DNA of 64,000 bases, from NCBI GenBank assembly GCA_907165275.2, contig OU015665.1, positions 9,734,001-9,798,000 on the forward strand, read 5' to 3'. The first letter of the stretch is position 1, and each line of letters begins with the position of its first letter. Under the pieces are notes generated by a model that worked only from the letters and a program-made list of their open reading frames with translations, did not search any database and was not told where the DNA came from. Made by a program: the position numbers and the translations under genes. The DNA is from Zygaena filipendulae (taxonomy: Eukaryota > Arthropoda > Insecta > Lepidoptera > Zygaenidae). Of this stretch, positions 10,435 through 23,216 are shown piece by piece.

Positions 10435-12030
10435 ATTTTATTTACTTACAAAATGATATTGCAACCCAGTAACGCCATCTAGTTGTGAATGTCGAGACTC
10501 AAGCTATTGGTTCACGTTATAGGGAATATAATTCAGAATCTACAATTTTCAACCATAGCCAAAGATTATAGAAAATTCATTATTATTTATTATCATGGAT
10601 GATATTATGTGAATGGATAAATGTGAATCATACATAAAGGTGTTTTTTGTCCAGTGATTTAAATTAATTTATGTTCCTAATACTTAATCTATTTAGGGTC
10701 GTTTCAAATTATGTATTTTTCGCCAGCGTTTGTAATGGAAAATATTTTTTTTTTATATTTTATTAGATATTCATTAGATAAATAATGTACATTGTGCCAA
10801 TAAGATTGATTCCATAAATATATAAATAATAATCGTACAACTTTAAGTCGTAAGTATATGTACAATCTCTTTATTTTTGTATTTGTTTATTTTTTCGATA
10901 TTGTTTATTTTAGTACAATAATATAATTTTTGTTTGTTATTATTATCGATGACCGATGTTAATATGGAAATCTTATTTTTAAAATCTCAGTCTTATCGAC
11001 GAATAGCTTGTGGTTCCTTTTTGTTTTAATATTAAATAAGTACCTAATTCAGGAAAAATATTCTAATAATGAATAGAACTAAACTGATGTAGATTTAGAA
11101 GGTTCCAAACTTAGTGCCTTTGAAATCTAATATTGTATCTTAGATGATAACATCTAAAAAAAAACATCCTGTTTATACATTGTGTCCACTACCTACACAA
11201 TATTAACATCATGGTTATAGTACCCACATGTACTGTGCCCCGTTGCAACTGCAACTGGCGAGGTGTACCCACTCGTACTCGGTGTGATATTTTTGTTTGT
11301 CACAGAATTGTATTCACTGTAGTTACCTAATATCCTTGCCTACTATATTGTGGGGTGCGCTCCGAGTTTTGCTTAGGTATGTAAATAAGTAAGACCTTGT
11401 CTAGTTTTTAAGTGGTGTTAATGACGAATGGCGGTGTTTGGGCAAACCTGTAAAGGTTTTTAACACCTATAAGAAATTTCTAACGAAAAAACAATGTATA
11501 TTTACTTTAAATAAATAAATAAATAAATAAGTAAAAAAAGAGACTCCAAAGTGTCAGATCTTATCCTAACTTTTTTTTGTTGTCATGTTTCGTCTATCCC
11601 ATTTTTATTTTTTCCGACGTAAAACATAATATGTTATGCGAAACGTACTTGGGAAACTCTCCTTTTTTCCCTTTATTGAAGTCGGTTAAATATTGAAAAA
11701 AAACCATGCTGTATGTTGTCTCATCAGATTTCTTCTTTTTTGTATAATTCGTAGGCACCGAAAAGATTACTATGTAATCATTCTATTTACCTCTAAGATA
11801 ATAATTTTTTTTTATAATAGAAAACATTTTGGATATATTTACAATTTTTTTTATAGAATTTTTAGAGGGATTAAGAATTTCAATGAAGGCACAAAAATCA
11901 ACATTATTTAGGACTAAATGAATTGCATTTGAGTTTGTACGTTCATTTTAAAATAAATTTATTTATACAAATTTATGTTCCGGTAAAAGTCAAAAACATA
12001 ATATTATAACTTTATTTAATTAAATAATTG

Positions 12031-12245
12031 ACAACCCCTTTGGTTTAGCTGCAAGTTCAGTTCCAGGGTAGCGGGTTCGATTTCTGCATCGAACCCAGTT
12101 TGTTTTTACAACAACAAGAACAGTGACGTTTGAGTACTTTATCAGTTGTCCTATATAGGTATAATACAAGCTTTGCTTAGTTCAAACCAGGTGGCGCTGT
12201 GTAGCAATGTCCAAGCATTATTTACAATGTTATTATTAAAAACGG
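12031..12245 (+). mobile_element. tRNA-derived SINE-like fragment
   Basis: A pol III B-box-like GCGGGTTCGATTT lies at about 12071-12083 with a weak upstream A-box-like stretch. The downstream part (AATACAAGCTTTGCTTAG) resembles the tail of the better SINE at 13848. The 3' end is not clearly delimited. Confidence 0.45.
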
Positions 12246-12816
12246 GAAGAAAATTGGTCTTTGACTTCATCCGCAACATAATAGTTTTTTTTTATATTAA
12301 AGTAGTCTTTTATTTATAAAGCTAACTTTATTTACATCAATAAGTTTGAAAAATGTATATTTTTTATGTATTTCGGTATAAAAAGTAAATATTTCATTCA
12401 TTAATCATATTGTGATACATTTATCTCATAGCAAATTATGAATTGAATAATATTATTTTTTATGTATTTTTTTTTATTAAAACGGGCTTCAGCATTGTGA
12501 CTAACGCAAGAGTAGATAGTATGGTTGTATTGTATATTGTTGGATGTTATTAAAGAATTGTTGTGATTTTTGTCTTTTATTTTATAATAAAAAAATCGTG
12601 CGATTCCATTATTTCTAAAAAGAAATAAATCGAATCTCAAAATGAAAAACGGAACCCAACCATCAGTACAGTACAGTGTCTGTCCGTCCGTTCTCAACAT
12701 AGTACATATTATCCGAAATCGCACTACTGTAATTTTTGAGGCTTGAACTTCACAATATTTTACCTCAAAATTGTTTTTTTTTTATTTAATAAAACGAACA
12801 TAATTGGCTACTTGAC

Positions 12817-13108
12817 AAAAAATTTTTTTAGTCCGCCGTGTAGATTAGTAAAAAATATTGGACACGTATTTTTTCTTTTTTTACGTAATCAAAAAATAAC
12901 ACAGATACATTGAGTTGAAATTTCGCGTGACGTCACAACTCTGTGCGGTTTGTATGGCGCTTATAATGAATATTGACGTCACGAGCCCCCCACCCTAAAC
13001 TTTAATGCGCTTTATCTATGTTCATTTTCATTAAATTGAAAAAGCAAAAAATACGTGTCTATTATTTTTCTATTTTCTAACTGACGGACTAATTAGAATT
13101 TTGACTTT
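12817..13108. mobile_element. TAGTCCGTC-family inverted-repeat element (copy b)
   Basis: This is bounded by TTTAGTCCGCCGTG and CTGACGGACTAATTAGAATT, with the family core CATTGAGTTGAAATTTCGCG and CRE-like GTGACGTCAC and TGACGTCA sites near 12930 and 12975. It is non-coding. Confidence 0.7.
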
Positions 13109-13715
13109 CATACCTTGGAGAATACCCAATTGTTTCCGTTTCCATGATGGTACCTACCTACTCAGAATTTGGTCTGAGCCTACCTACTTATGCATGATAG
13201 GAAGAAAAGCTTCTTCTCTTCAATTATGGCAATCTATAGCGATTTATCGCATATAATTCTGCTAATGTACGTATTTTTAGCAATTAATGTAATTATGGCG
13301 AAACGCCAATGAGTGTTAGATTGTTCTCCAAGATAAAACACGGTTTTCCCTCGAAACCCAGCTTCTTTCTTGGAAAACAAAATGGTGAAAATATAGAATA
13401 AAAACGCGACAGACGTCCACTCGCTACGACCTCCACAACGTAGTGATTACCTTCTCTCTGACCTCCACCGGTCAACAAAACGTGAAAAGCTATAAGTTAT
13501 ACTCTGCGCTGTGATGTGCTTTGTCATAAACAACCTTTCTCTCCAAAAAAGAAGAGTAATCTATCAACTTCAAAATGTCATATCAAAATCTCAAAGTTGT
13601 AAAATGTAAAGCGAACACAGTTTTGTGTAAAACAATGCAACAAATATTACGAAACGCAAGCAGTAAAGAGAGGAAAATGTAAATACACCAGTTGAGGTCA
13701 CTTTTTGACACAGCA

Positions 13716-16700
13716 ATGGCCCACGCATGCCACGTAGACAGCGTGGCTGTGAGAGCTGTTACTACTGGATTTGCTGGGTAACCAACTTTTCATAATCCAT
13801 GCCTAGGTATATTATAAATGCGAAAGTAACTGTCTGTCTGTTTGTCGACCCGATTGGCGCAGTAGGTGGCTATCTACCCGCTAATCAAGAGGTTCCGGGT
13901 TCGATTCCCGGTAGGGTGGACTCTGTGTGATGAACACAGGGTTCCTCTTTCCAGTCTGGGCGTTTTTATACATATATCTTTAGTAAAATATATATGTTAT
14001 TATATGTAGTATATACCACGTTTGCTTGGTTTCCACGACACTAGCTTACTGTAGCTTACTGTGGGATCAAGCATGTGTGTGTCGTGATGTGGATTATAAA
14101 AAAAAACTGTGTGTGACGCTTTTACGCCTTAACTAAACTCAACTGAGCATAATGAAATTTTGCATAAGTACACGTCGTCAGGAGCAGGTACAAAAAAGAA
14201 CATATAAGGTAGGCACTTTTAATGCCGGAATTCCCGCGGGAATTCCGAAATTAACGCGGTTCAAACCGCGGAGAACGGTTACAAAAGGGAGACAAGTAAA
14301 AAAACTGGGCTGAAAACTTAAATATCATATCAGATACTTTTGGGCTGATCGATCGATCGGTCGAAAAGCCGGACAAGACCTAAGATGTGATAATACCTTA
14401 ACCCTCAAACCCTCTCCAGCATGATAGCGTCGATAGTGATCCAACCGCTGGAGGTGGTGAGGGTCCGTCTCCAGTTGTACAGGAAGCCGTGCACCACGCT
14501 GAGCATGGCGCGCAAGGTGGTCGCCCGCGAGGGCTACAGGGTGCTGTACGTGGGCACCAGCTCGGCGCTGTTCCGGCAGGCCACCGCCACCACCACCAGG
14601 GTCGGCGTCTACAACTATCAGATGGACGAGTATATTCGGTACACATTTAAACTTGCACAGGATTATATTGTTAAACGAAGGACGTATTGAAGTATCTCTA
14701 GAATCAAAACATTAAGTTTTGATTCGCGTCTCTAAAAACTTAGGTACTTAGGTACCTATTTAAAAAAACACCTGTACTTATAAAGTCGTATATCCTATAT
14801 TATGGATCATACTCTAAGGGCGGCGCCACAGTCTCGGCGGCGCGCGGCGGTGGCGGTGGCGGCAGCGGCAAAAACAAATGGTAGACAACATAAGAAGTTG
14901 GCCACAGCTCGCGCCGCTGATAGCTGTGGCCAACTTCGTATGTTGTCTATCAATTGTTTTTACCGCTGCCGCCAAGACTTGCCAAGGGGTAAGCCTGACC
15001 GAACACGCACGGCTTTTGCGTCCGGTTCCCCGATATGGGTAGTATGCGGCCGGGGTTAGGGACAATCAACGCCCCTCTCCTTTTTACCGTCGCTAACGTG
15101 CCGAAAAATCAGTAAAAATAATAGATATTAATAAATTTTATTTGGATTAAAAAATCATTATAATTAATAATACTTAACAATAATAACCACCGGTAGTTTG
15201 AGCTCTGCTCCGTTGTCGGTGGCACACTAGGTTTAAGTTTTTTATAATATTTGTTATTTTATAAATTTATATTGTAAAAAGCCTAATGTACCTAAATAAA
15301 TGAATAACAATAATAAATTTTATTTGGCTTAAAAAATCAGTCACACCCACGATTAGTGTAGGTATAGGTACCTACCTATGTATTTAGAACTTATATTTTT
15401 ATTGATTACATAAATAGTAAACATGAATTACCTACCCATCAAAGGCTTCGATACGTTTCTCGTTGTAGTCTGGTTGTATTTCTTTTTAATTTCAGAAGTA
15501 TTCTCAAAAATGTATACCTACCTAATTTCAATTAGGTAGGTACATTATGCTTCCAAGAATAGGTGTTCAATTTTGGGAACTATCCACTCAAATCCACTAC
15601 CTATTTTTTTTTCTCCCGAAAACCTCCCCGCGAAATGGAATCCACTGTAAAGATGAAGACATTGAGGAACACAGCGTTTGAACGTTCACAGCAAATGGAA
15701 GCACAAGCCCAACTTGTACGAGAGATTGAAGTTTAGCGTGATATCGGGCGTCTGTGGCGCTCTGATGGGCACGCCGGCCGAAGTGGTGTGGATCAGGCGC
15801 ATGGCGGACGGCGGCAAGCCCAACCCGGGCTTCAGATTCGTGTGCAGTCCTCGATACACGGGCACATTTAACGGGTTATGCACGTGAGATCCCTTAGCAC
15901 CTTTTTCTGTTTCACAATAAGGTAGATTCGTTACATAAATTGCATACATAAACAAAAGAGGTTATCTATACTTAACTAGAGGTTATTATACTTTAAGGTC
16001 TTTTATCAAGCTTATAAGCCCGAAAACGGAAGACTTTTAGCGGCTTTAACCTTGCACCGGGTTGATTGACCATGCATGTGTAGTGTATACATATACCTAC
16101 TCAACATATTATTGTCAAAGACGTCAGAAACGCCGATTACATAGATACTACGAGAGTGTAGATACACCCTGACTCTGGGGAATAGCAAAAGCATCTATGT
16201 TCATGGTACAAAGTTGGCAAGGATTGAATCCTCCTCCTTTAGATAATTGAAGGAATGGCTGCAATCTGGTCGGGTACCTATTGCGGGTATTCTTTCATCT
16301 TTGTCAAATCAAAGTTGTACTATATTTAGGATCTATCGGAAAGAAGGTATAGCGGGGCTGTGGCGCGGCGGCACCCTGACGGTGGCCCGCGCCGTGATGG
16401 TCAGCGTCGCGTCTCTCATCGGCTACGCATATGTTAGTCCCTACATCATTATTTGTTTGGGGTAAAACAACCAACAAAGAACCAAAACAACCAACAAGAC
16501 GTGCAACTGGCAAATCAATTAATTCAAGGATTTAGGAATTAGGCAGGTACAGAACCCTTTCTATACCCCTGACAACGTCCTATGTCCTTATATAGGATAC
16601 TTTTGACTCGGAATTTCTGCAGGATCTCTGAAATTAACGCGGTATAGTATTATATGACGCGGGTGATATGCTGAGTGGAGTCCCTTTTAGCAAGGCACTG

Positions 16701-17842
16701 CACCACATACTTTTATTTACCTTTATATGTATTCATTGATTTGTTTATATTGTAAAGGGTTTGTTGCGTGGTGTATGTTTTTGTTCTTGCCGAATAAAAT
16801 TTATCTTATCATTAAATTTTGCACACTAATCGTTGTCAGCGGTATACAGAAAAGGATATAGGTAGGATAGATACTTTTGCCTCGGAATTCGAAATTAACG
16901 CGGGCAGAACCGCGGGGATCAGTCAATGCATAAAAATAAAAGTCGAAAAACACGTCCAAAACAAAAACGTGTTGTTTGATCGCATTTCCTGCGCAGGTGT
17001 ACAAGATGCTGAAGAAGAACAAATGGGCGCAGGCGCACAAGGAGCATTTCCACGCCGTCACGCTCATTATATCGGTCTTCTTCACCTCCATACTCACCTT
17101 CCCGTTGGATGTACTGAAAACAAGGTTGATACATTTTTATTTAAATAGGTCGTAGGTACCTATTTAAATAAATCCATAATCTATATACATATTTATAGAT
17201 ATAAAAATAAATCCCTATTTCCCTCAGTCACGACATCACGCGTGAACGGCTAGACCAATTTCACTAATTATTTTTTTGTTGTTTGTTATTGTAAGGAGAA
17301 GAAGAATGAAACTCACGCGGGTGAATCTCCGAAACAGTTGGACCGATTTTGACGGAAGTTTTACCTTTTGCTAGATAATAATTAGCTAATGTTATAAGGA
17401 GTAAATTAGGATAGGTACTTTGGACTTCCTGCGGGAATTCCGAAACTCATGCGGGTGAAATCGCGGGGCACAGCTAGTAATCTACATATAAGCATCCCTT
17501 GGAAATTCAGCATCTCTATTACCATTTAATCTCGAACCATCACTGACAGACGCACCAACGATAACTTAGCTATACCTAAGTTTTAGGTTAATTTTAACTT
17601 GTTTACTCAGATATCAAGAGAAGAAAGACCACCGTACAATGCCAGAAATCTTGAAGGACGTGTACAAAATTCGCTACAGCATAATCTTTCGTGCGTTCCC
17701 AACTTATTACACCAAGATGACCTTGCATGCGTTGATAACATTCTTCATAGTGACTGAAATACGCAGTTTTTACCACAGTATTTACAGAGATGAAGAGGTC
17801 GACAGTAAAGGCAAAAAGAATATTAATAAAAAGAACAAATAG
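13716..17842 (+). CDS. Carrier 2: divergent oxoglutarate-carrier-like mitochondrial transporter
   Basis: Six exons: 13716-13777, 14420-14638, 15692-15883, 16330-16432, 16997-17124, 17611-17842. Together they encode 311 residues with no frame break. The short first exon (MAHACHVDSVAVRAVTTGFA) ends in a split Gly codon exactly as in carriers 3 and 4; an in-frame stop lies upstream. The three signature motifs are PLEVVRVR, PAEVVWIR and PLDVLKTR. The H4 segment reads RAVMVSVASLIGY, so the Asn and Gln of the usual VNAAQL are replaced, and H6 has KMTLHALITF where the classical carrier has RLGPHTVLTF. A lysine-rich tail (KGKKNINKKNK) ends the protein. The fold and inner-membrane location are clear from the family; the substrate is uncertain. 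AATAAA is at 18016. Confidence 0.85.
13848..14113 (+). mobile_element. tRNA-derived SINE
   Basis: The head has a good pol III promoter: an A-box-like TTGGCGCAGTAGGTGG at about 13855 and a B-box GGTTCGATTCC at about 13898. A non-tRNA body follows, ending in a GTGTGTGTCGTGATGTGGAT segment and an A-rich tail near 14098-14106. It lies in intron 1 of carrier 2, on the same strand. It is a SINE and not a functional tRNA: the acceptor stem does not close properly. Confidence 0.65.
14858..14973. mobile_element. Foldback element, about 50-base arms
   Basis: GGCAGCGGCAAAAACAAATG through CCACAGCT is mirrored by AGCTGTGGCCAACTTCG through GCCGCTGCC, with a loop of about 15 bases. It lies in intron 2 of carrier 2. 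GC-rich flanks on both sides may be part of the same element. Confidence 0.7.
17192..17477 (+). mobile_element. Helitron-like element in carrier 2 intron 5
   Basis: This starts with AAAATAAATCCCTATTTCCC and ends GGTGAAATCGCGGGGCACAGCTAG. A close relative with the same start (AGTCCCTATTTCCC) is at about 37975-38255, indicating a second Helitron-like subfamily sharing the hairpin-CTAG end. Confidence 0.55.
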
Positions 17843-18015
17843 AATAAATAACGAAATGTTTCTATGTTATCTTGAAACAGTTTAAATATTAGGTATTTTG
17901 CTTGATATTTAATTAATTAGGTAGAGTGTTTGTGTTGATGCTATCATGTCGATTTTGCTACTTTGTTTTATATATTGTGAATACTTTTGTACCTAATACG
18001 AAATTATTATTGGGA

Positions 18016-18021
18016 AATAAA
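18016..18021 (+). promoter_or_regulatory. Polyadenylation signal for carrier 2
   Basis: An AATAAA hexamer lies 174 bases after the carrier 2 stop codon, the first canonical signal with a suitable spacing. Its use is inferred from position only. Confidence 0.45.
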
Positions 18022-18120
18022 AATCGTGATGAAATTAAATTTTTTTATTTTATAACTTAGTATCTAGTAGTACATAGAGTTATTTATCCGTACATACCTA
18101 TACCTACTTACATATAAATA

Positions 18121-18300
18121 ACTAGCTGTCCCGCGCGGTTTCACCCGCGATAATTTCGGAGTTCCCGCGGGAATCTCGGATCACAATGTAACCTATGTTA
18201 CTCAGGGATAATGTAGCTTTCTAATGGTGAAAGAATTTTTGAAATCGGTCCAGTAGTTTTTGAGTTCAATCGTAACAAACAAACAAAAAATCTAATCCTT
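18121..18300 (-). mobile_element. Helitron-like element, reverse orientation
   Basis: This begins CTAGCTGTCCCGCGCGGTTTC with the ACCCGCGATAATTTCGGAG segment that forms the family's 3' hairpin in reverse complement, then GTGAAAGAATTTTTGAAATC and a CAAACAAACAAAAA stretch. It lies between carriers 2 and 3. Confidence 0.6.
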
Positions 18301-18365
18301 ATCCTCTTTATAAGCATCTATACTACTTGTTGCAATTAATAAATGAGTAGGTAGGTATACCATTT

Positions 18366-18690
18366 TTTTTATCTCATAGGGGGCAAACGGGTAGGTGGCA
18401 CACCTGATGGTAAGGGATTATCGCCGCCCATGGACATCTGCAACACCAAAGGCATGCAGGCGTGTTGCCGACGGAATCTGAATGGGAACTGGCTTTCAAG
18501 TGGGGCTGCCGGAACACACCGTTAGGTGCTTGGCGACAGATTTTCAACTTGAAGGTGCTACTTAGCCAGTCATACCACCATGCTATGGTTTCCTCGGGAT
18601 GTTTTCCTTCACCGACAACTCATTGTTAGAGTTTGAACCTACGCCTTGCGGCGTTTGATGCGAACGCACCAACCATCATCGCTGTACTTA
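18366..18690. repeat. Common lepidopteran interspersed repeat
   Basis: The segment GGCAAACGGGTAGGTGGCAC, then CACCTGATGGTAAG and CGCCGCCCATGGACA, is a very widespread moth repeat that I recognise. It is followed by GTTTTCCTTCACCG, also common in these genomes. It has no long open frame and probably represents a SINE or LINE tail; I cannot name the family securely. Confidence 0.6.
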
Positions 18691-18860
18691 TTTCTATCGA
18701 GTTTTATACTTCTATGGTATATTGATTGACAGCTGATGTACTTCAAAGGGATTTGATGTCCAATGTCATGGTAGCCGACCATACATTCGGAAAAGTGGTT
18801 ATATAAAACTAATACAAAAGATCATCAGAATGTAGATAAATATATTGTTATTTATCACTT

Positions 18861-21800
18861 ATGAGCAAAGCTGATGACCAACTCAAAGAAGACCCTTACA
18901 AACCAAAAGTTTATACAAGCACCAAAGCTATACTAGGCTGTCTCGCTGGGTAAGATAATGCTGATATGCTGAACTATTTATTCATTAACCATATCTAGAC
19001 CTGTAACTGGCAAGTCCAGTTAGTTACCATGTACTTAATGTTTCAAAATAGTGACTTGTAGATATAAAATTCACTATAAACAATCCAAAACAATTAAAAT
19101 TACGTTAGCTGATAACTAAAAAGAAAGCTGATAAAAACAATTCATCAATGATTCTAGTATTTTTTTTTTCTTTATTTTTAGAAAGACCAACAGCTTTCCA
19201 GATAAAAACACTTTTGAATACAAAAATAGCAGCCAATTATAGGTCTCCGCTGATAGAAACCAATTTACATACATCAAGACATCAAATACAGAATATAAGA
19301 CATACATCACATTACATCATACTACACGTTACATTAAAGGAACATAAACAAAACATAAATATCTTCAACATTCCTAGATTCTAGAATCGTGTTTCTAGAT
19401 TGATCCACAGAGCTTTGCCAATACTATCTAGAGTCCTGCTGAGAGAAAAATCGCCTGCTTAGTATAAATACAAATGTGTTAATTTCTCTGACGATCGTGA
19501 TGAAATTTCGTACGTATATATAGGTAAACGTTGTCCCCCTGTACAGAAAAGGACATAGTACTTTTATTTAGAAAAAGTAAATACCCACTGGAGAAAATTG
19601 GTTGTCAAAATCTACATTCACTAAAAGCTAGAGTGAATACAAATGTCAGAACTCCTTTTTTCTTTAGCCGCTAAAACCTTCATCATTTAGAAGTTTTTAA
19701 TTATTTTCTACAGAATGGTATCTACAGTGATCCTGCAACCGCTAGACGTGCTAAAAGTCCGCCTTCAAATGTACAACCAGCCGTGCTCCACTTTGACCAT
19801 GGTCCGTCAGATTACAATATGCGAGGGTTACACGGCGCTGTACGCCGGGTGGACCGCTGGTCTCCTCAGACAAGCCACGTACACCACTACGAGGCTGGCG
19901 TGCCTCGACTGGCTCTACCAAGAATATAGGAAGTAAGTATAAAGGTAAATATAATGCGATTTAAGTAGGTACGAAACACGGTTATAGCTATCAACCCGAT
20001 GCTTGGACACAAACCTGATAAAAGCCCGTAAACGCCCAGGTTTGAATCAGGTTTAACCCAAGCTCCGGATCGATTGCCCATCTATATTTGTAGCACAATG
20101 AAACAATATCAGTTCGTAGGAGATTGAATCTATTTTAAAAAGAAATACAAAATGTTATACACGTTTACCGCCGCATTTCCTTGCGTTCCAGCGATGGAAC
20201 TGCTATCGTTAGTAAGTGGTATAGATAGGTATACCAAAATATATGTGTCTTCACAGGAAGTATAAGAAAAATCCGGATCTGGTCCATAAGCTGTGGATCG
20301 GGTTAATAGCCAGCACGGCTGGGGCGTTCGCCGGCAATCCTTCGGAGGTGGCCCTGATCCGCCAGATGACGGACGGACCGAGGGTCCCGTGCGCCTCGTA
20401 CAACTGCGGCCCGCGGTACAAAGGCACCGTGCACGCACTCTACAAGTTGGTTCTGCTTCTAATAGTACAACAATTAATGTCATTTGACTGGTGGGGTTTT
20501 GATGAGGATCAAAGATGGCGACTCCCGACTATTTTTGTGACGATAAAAAACTATTTAAAATATAGTTTGTTGTGTTTGTGATATGGATGATACCTAAGAT
20601 TCGCAATCCGATGGTTTTTGGCGATTCGAGCCGATTCCTTCGGTATCCATCCAGAGCTCCAGAGTAGAGAGAAAGAGGTTTTCTGATCTATAACACCATA
20701 AATTGAAGATTAAATTTTTAAGCCGCGCAAAAACGTAGCTAATACGAATTCATTTATTTATTCACTTAAAACTGACGAGGTGCACTATACGAAAGTCCAT
20801 GAGAAGAAATAAAAAACAGCTGTTTGATATATTATACTTACAAGCACTTTGTCTTGGAAAATGAGACTTTTCAAGAGTTTCCGGGGCAGTGCTATTGTAA
20901 AATTTCTTATCTGCTAATCTCTTAAACGTGGTAACGTATTCTGAAACCAGATAGAGCAGGGTAGAGAACCTTGAGACAAGACCTTGTCTTACAACGGAGT
21001 TTGTTAGTATTATTTAGGTATTCGAATACCTGTAATTAATATAGATCGTAATATTCTTTGTGCAGGATCAGACGGCAAGAAGGATTTCTCGGCCTCTGGC
21101 GCGGTGGGACCCTGACTATAACGAGATCCATATCCGTCAACGCTGTTCAAATGACTACTTACGGTCAGGTTAGTCATAATTTCACTAGTTTTTTGGTTAA
21201 TCTTTTACATGTTCCACTGTGATGAAAAATGTCATGTAGCGATGGCCTTCGATTAGCTTTAAAAGGTGGTTTGAAGTCGGTATATGTAGGTATTATCTAA
21301 ACGCTTTTGCTTGGGGCGCCAGGCGAGGGCCGCGATGGTACAAGCGGCTTTGGATGCCTTTCGCTATGTATTTACAACACTGTTATTGAACTTTTACTAT
21401 TTTATTGTTCACTAGCTGCTCCCTGCCGTTTCACCCGCGTTAACTTCGGAATTCCTGAGGGAATTTTGGGACAAAAGTACCCTTTATCCTTCTCTGTACT
21501 CCTTTTTTTTTTTTTTTTTTTATTTTCATTTACCAAAAATATAAATACATGGCATGTTACAAGAGTCTGCCAAACTGCATAGCAGTTTGCATAGTCATGT
21601 CCTGACAATGTGTATGCAAAATTTCATGATGATGGGTTGAGCCGTTAACGCGTGAAAGCGTAACAGACAGACAGACAGAGTTACTTTCGCATTTATAATA
21701 TTAGTAGGGACTAGTAGCGATTGTTTTGATACGCCAGAAGACATTTAATGACGCGTTTTTCGTCAATCTATACATACCACCATTTCGTCACTACCTAGGT

Positions 21801-22701
21801 AGGTACATTAGACCCAGTGCACCAAATCTTAAAATACGTTCCTGTGAAAATATGTGCTCATAGATCCACGATATGATCTTCACACGTGGAGGTATCACCA
21901 ATACCTACGAGCTGCACCTGCTGACGTCGATCGTGTCCAGCTTCGTCACAGCTGCACTCTCGTTTCCGGTTGACGTCATCAAGACGAGGTAGCCCGCTCA
22001 TCTAAAATACATCATTTCGTATTTGCAAATTAGAATCATCGCTAAATCATTGGTCAGCCATATTTAGATAACCGAGTTTTGGTATTATTCTGGATTTTAA
22101 CCAGAGAAATGAAATGAGATGAAGATGAGTTATTGCGTGTTGCGACTTAATACTATAATAAGAACAGATAGATCAACTCAGTTTAGTAGTTATGTAAACA
22201 TATTAATACCATCAGCCAAAGATAATATGATCTACCTACTTGACGTAACGAAATGTATTAAACGCTATAATTTACTTAACTGTTTTGAAAATTTTCAATT
22301 TTGTGAATATTGTAGAAAATATACTTGGAATGCAAAGAAAGTTTTGGAAAAGTTGGCGAATTTGCTCATTAGTACATTCTTTGCGATCATGGCGCCTCCT
22401 GCCCCGCCAACATTGCCTCTCTAATTAATATATCATTTTCTCTATAATATTAATCACTATGCAATTGTCTCATTTCAAACAATTTATGAAAAAACTTTGT
22501 ATTCTTTTTCTTAGATATCAGGAAGAGAGAAACGGTAGCCTTTTAAAAGATGTCGTCAAAGATTTGTGGAAGAAAAAAGAGCTGAACATTACAAAAGGAT
22601 TTCTACCTTACTACATGAGGATAACGTTACACACGATACTGACATTCGCTATCCTGGAATATACATTCAAATCTTACAACGATCAAATTAGTAGCACTTG
22701 A
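18861..22701 (+). CDS. Carrier 3: divergent oxoglutarate-carrier-like mitochondrial transporter
   Basis: Six exons: 18861-18949, 19714-19932, 20257-20445, 21066-21168, 21864-21988, 22515-22701. They encode 303 residues with an intact frame and the same intron phases as carriers 2 and 4. Signature motifs are PLDVLKVR, PSEVALIR and PVDVIKTR; TAGLLRQATYTTTRL in repeat 1 is almost the classical oxoglutarate-carrier sequence. H4 reads RSISVNAVQMTTYGQ, keeping the Asn and Gln of the family, and H6 reads RITLHTILTF. An insertion of about five residues (PRVPCASYNCGPRY region) lies in the repeat 2 matrix loop, a feature shared with carrier 2. This supports carriers 2 and 3 being sister duplicates. The substrate may still be an oxo- or dicarboxylate. 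AATAAA follows at 22762. Confidence 0.87.
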
Positions 22702-22761
22702 GAAAGCATATGCGACGTCTGAGTATCAGTTTATTGTACATAAATGTGATCTGTAGCTAAC

Positions 22762-22767
22762 AATAAA
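22762..22767 (+). promoter_or_regulatory. Polyadenylation signal for carrier 3
   Basis: AATAAA lies 61 bases after the carrier 3 stop codon and is followed by a GT-rich stretch (GTGTTTTGTCC), a good match to a 3' end-processing site. Confidence 0.6.
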
Positions 22768-23216
22768 GTGTTTTGTCCTAGCTCTTGTTGAATATTTTAT
22801 TACAGCACAAAACGTGACTCCCGCCATTATCTGCTTCAACGTAGATAGGTATTTGTATAACATTTTAATATAAGTATTTTATATACAATATCGCTAAGAG
22901 CATCAACGAGGTATTAAGTCGGGCATAGCAATTTTAAGTAGATAAATTCGCTTATACAGAAATTCATAAGCTTTAGCGGATACTTAGAGCACTTGTAGGA
23001 ATTCAATTAGTAACTATTGACATACTTCTCTATGCGACGTGGAGTTAGTCAGACAGACGTCCTGTCGCCTATTTACCTATTGGAAGTAACAGTACCTAAT
23101 AAAGACCCTCAAATCATATATTTTTATTTTGAAGTTTCATACTCTTATCATAATATCATCTACGTAAAATTAAAAAGTATTTGTATCTCAATGTGGACTG
23201 TTAAATACTATTGCAG

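Larger units (their letters stand above)
9814..13715. other. Intergenic AT-rich region between carriers 1 and 2
   Basis: No convincing host exon is present. The region contains a MITE at 10199-10434, a tRNA-derived SINE-like piece at 12031, and a TAGTCCGTC-family element at 12817-13108. Several AATAAA hexamers follow carrier 1 but none can be singled out as its polyadenylation signal. Confidence 0.5.

Noticed and set aside
13848..13920. Possible functional tRNA gene
   Set aside because: A-box and B-box are present but the acceptor stem does not pair and a SINE-like body with an A-rich tail follows.
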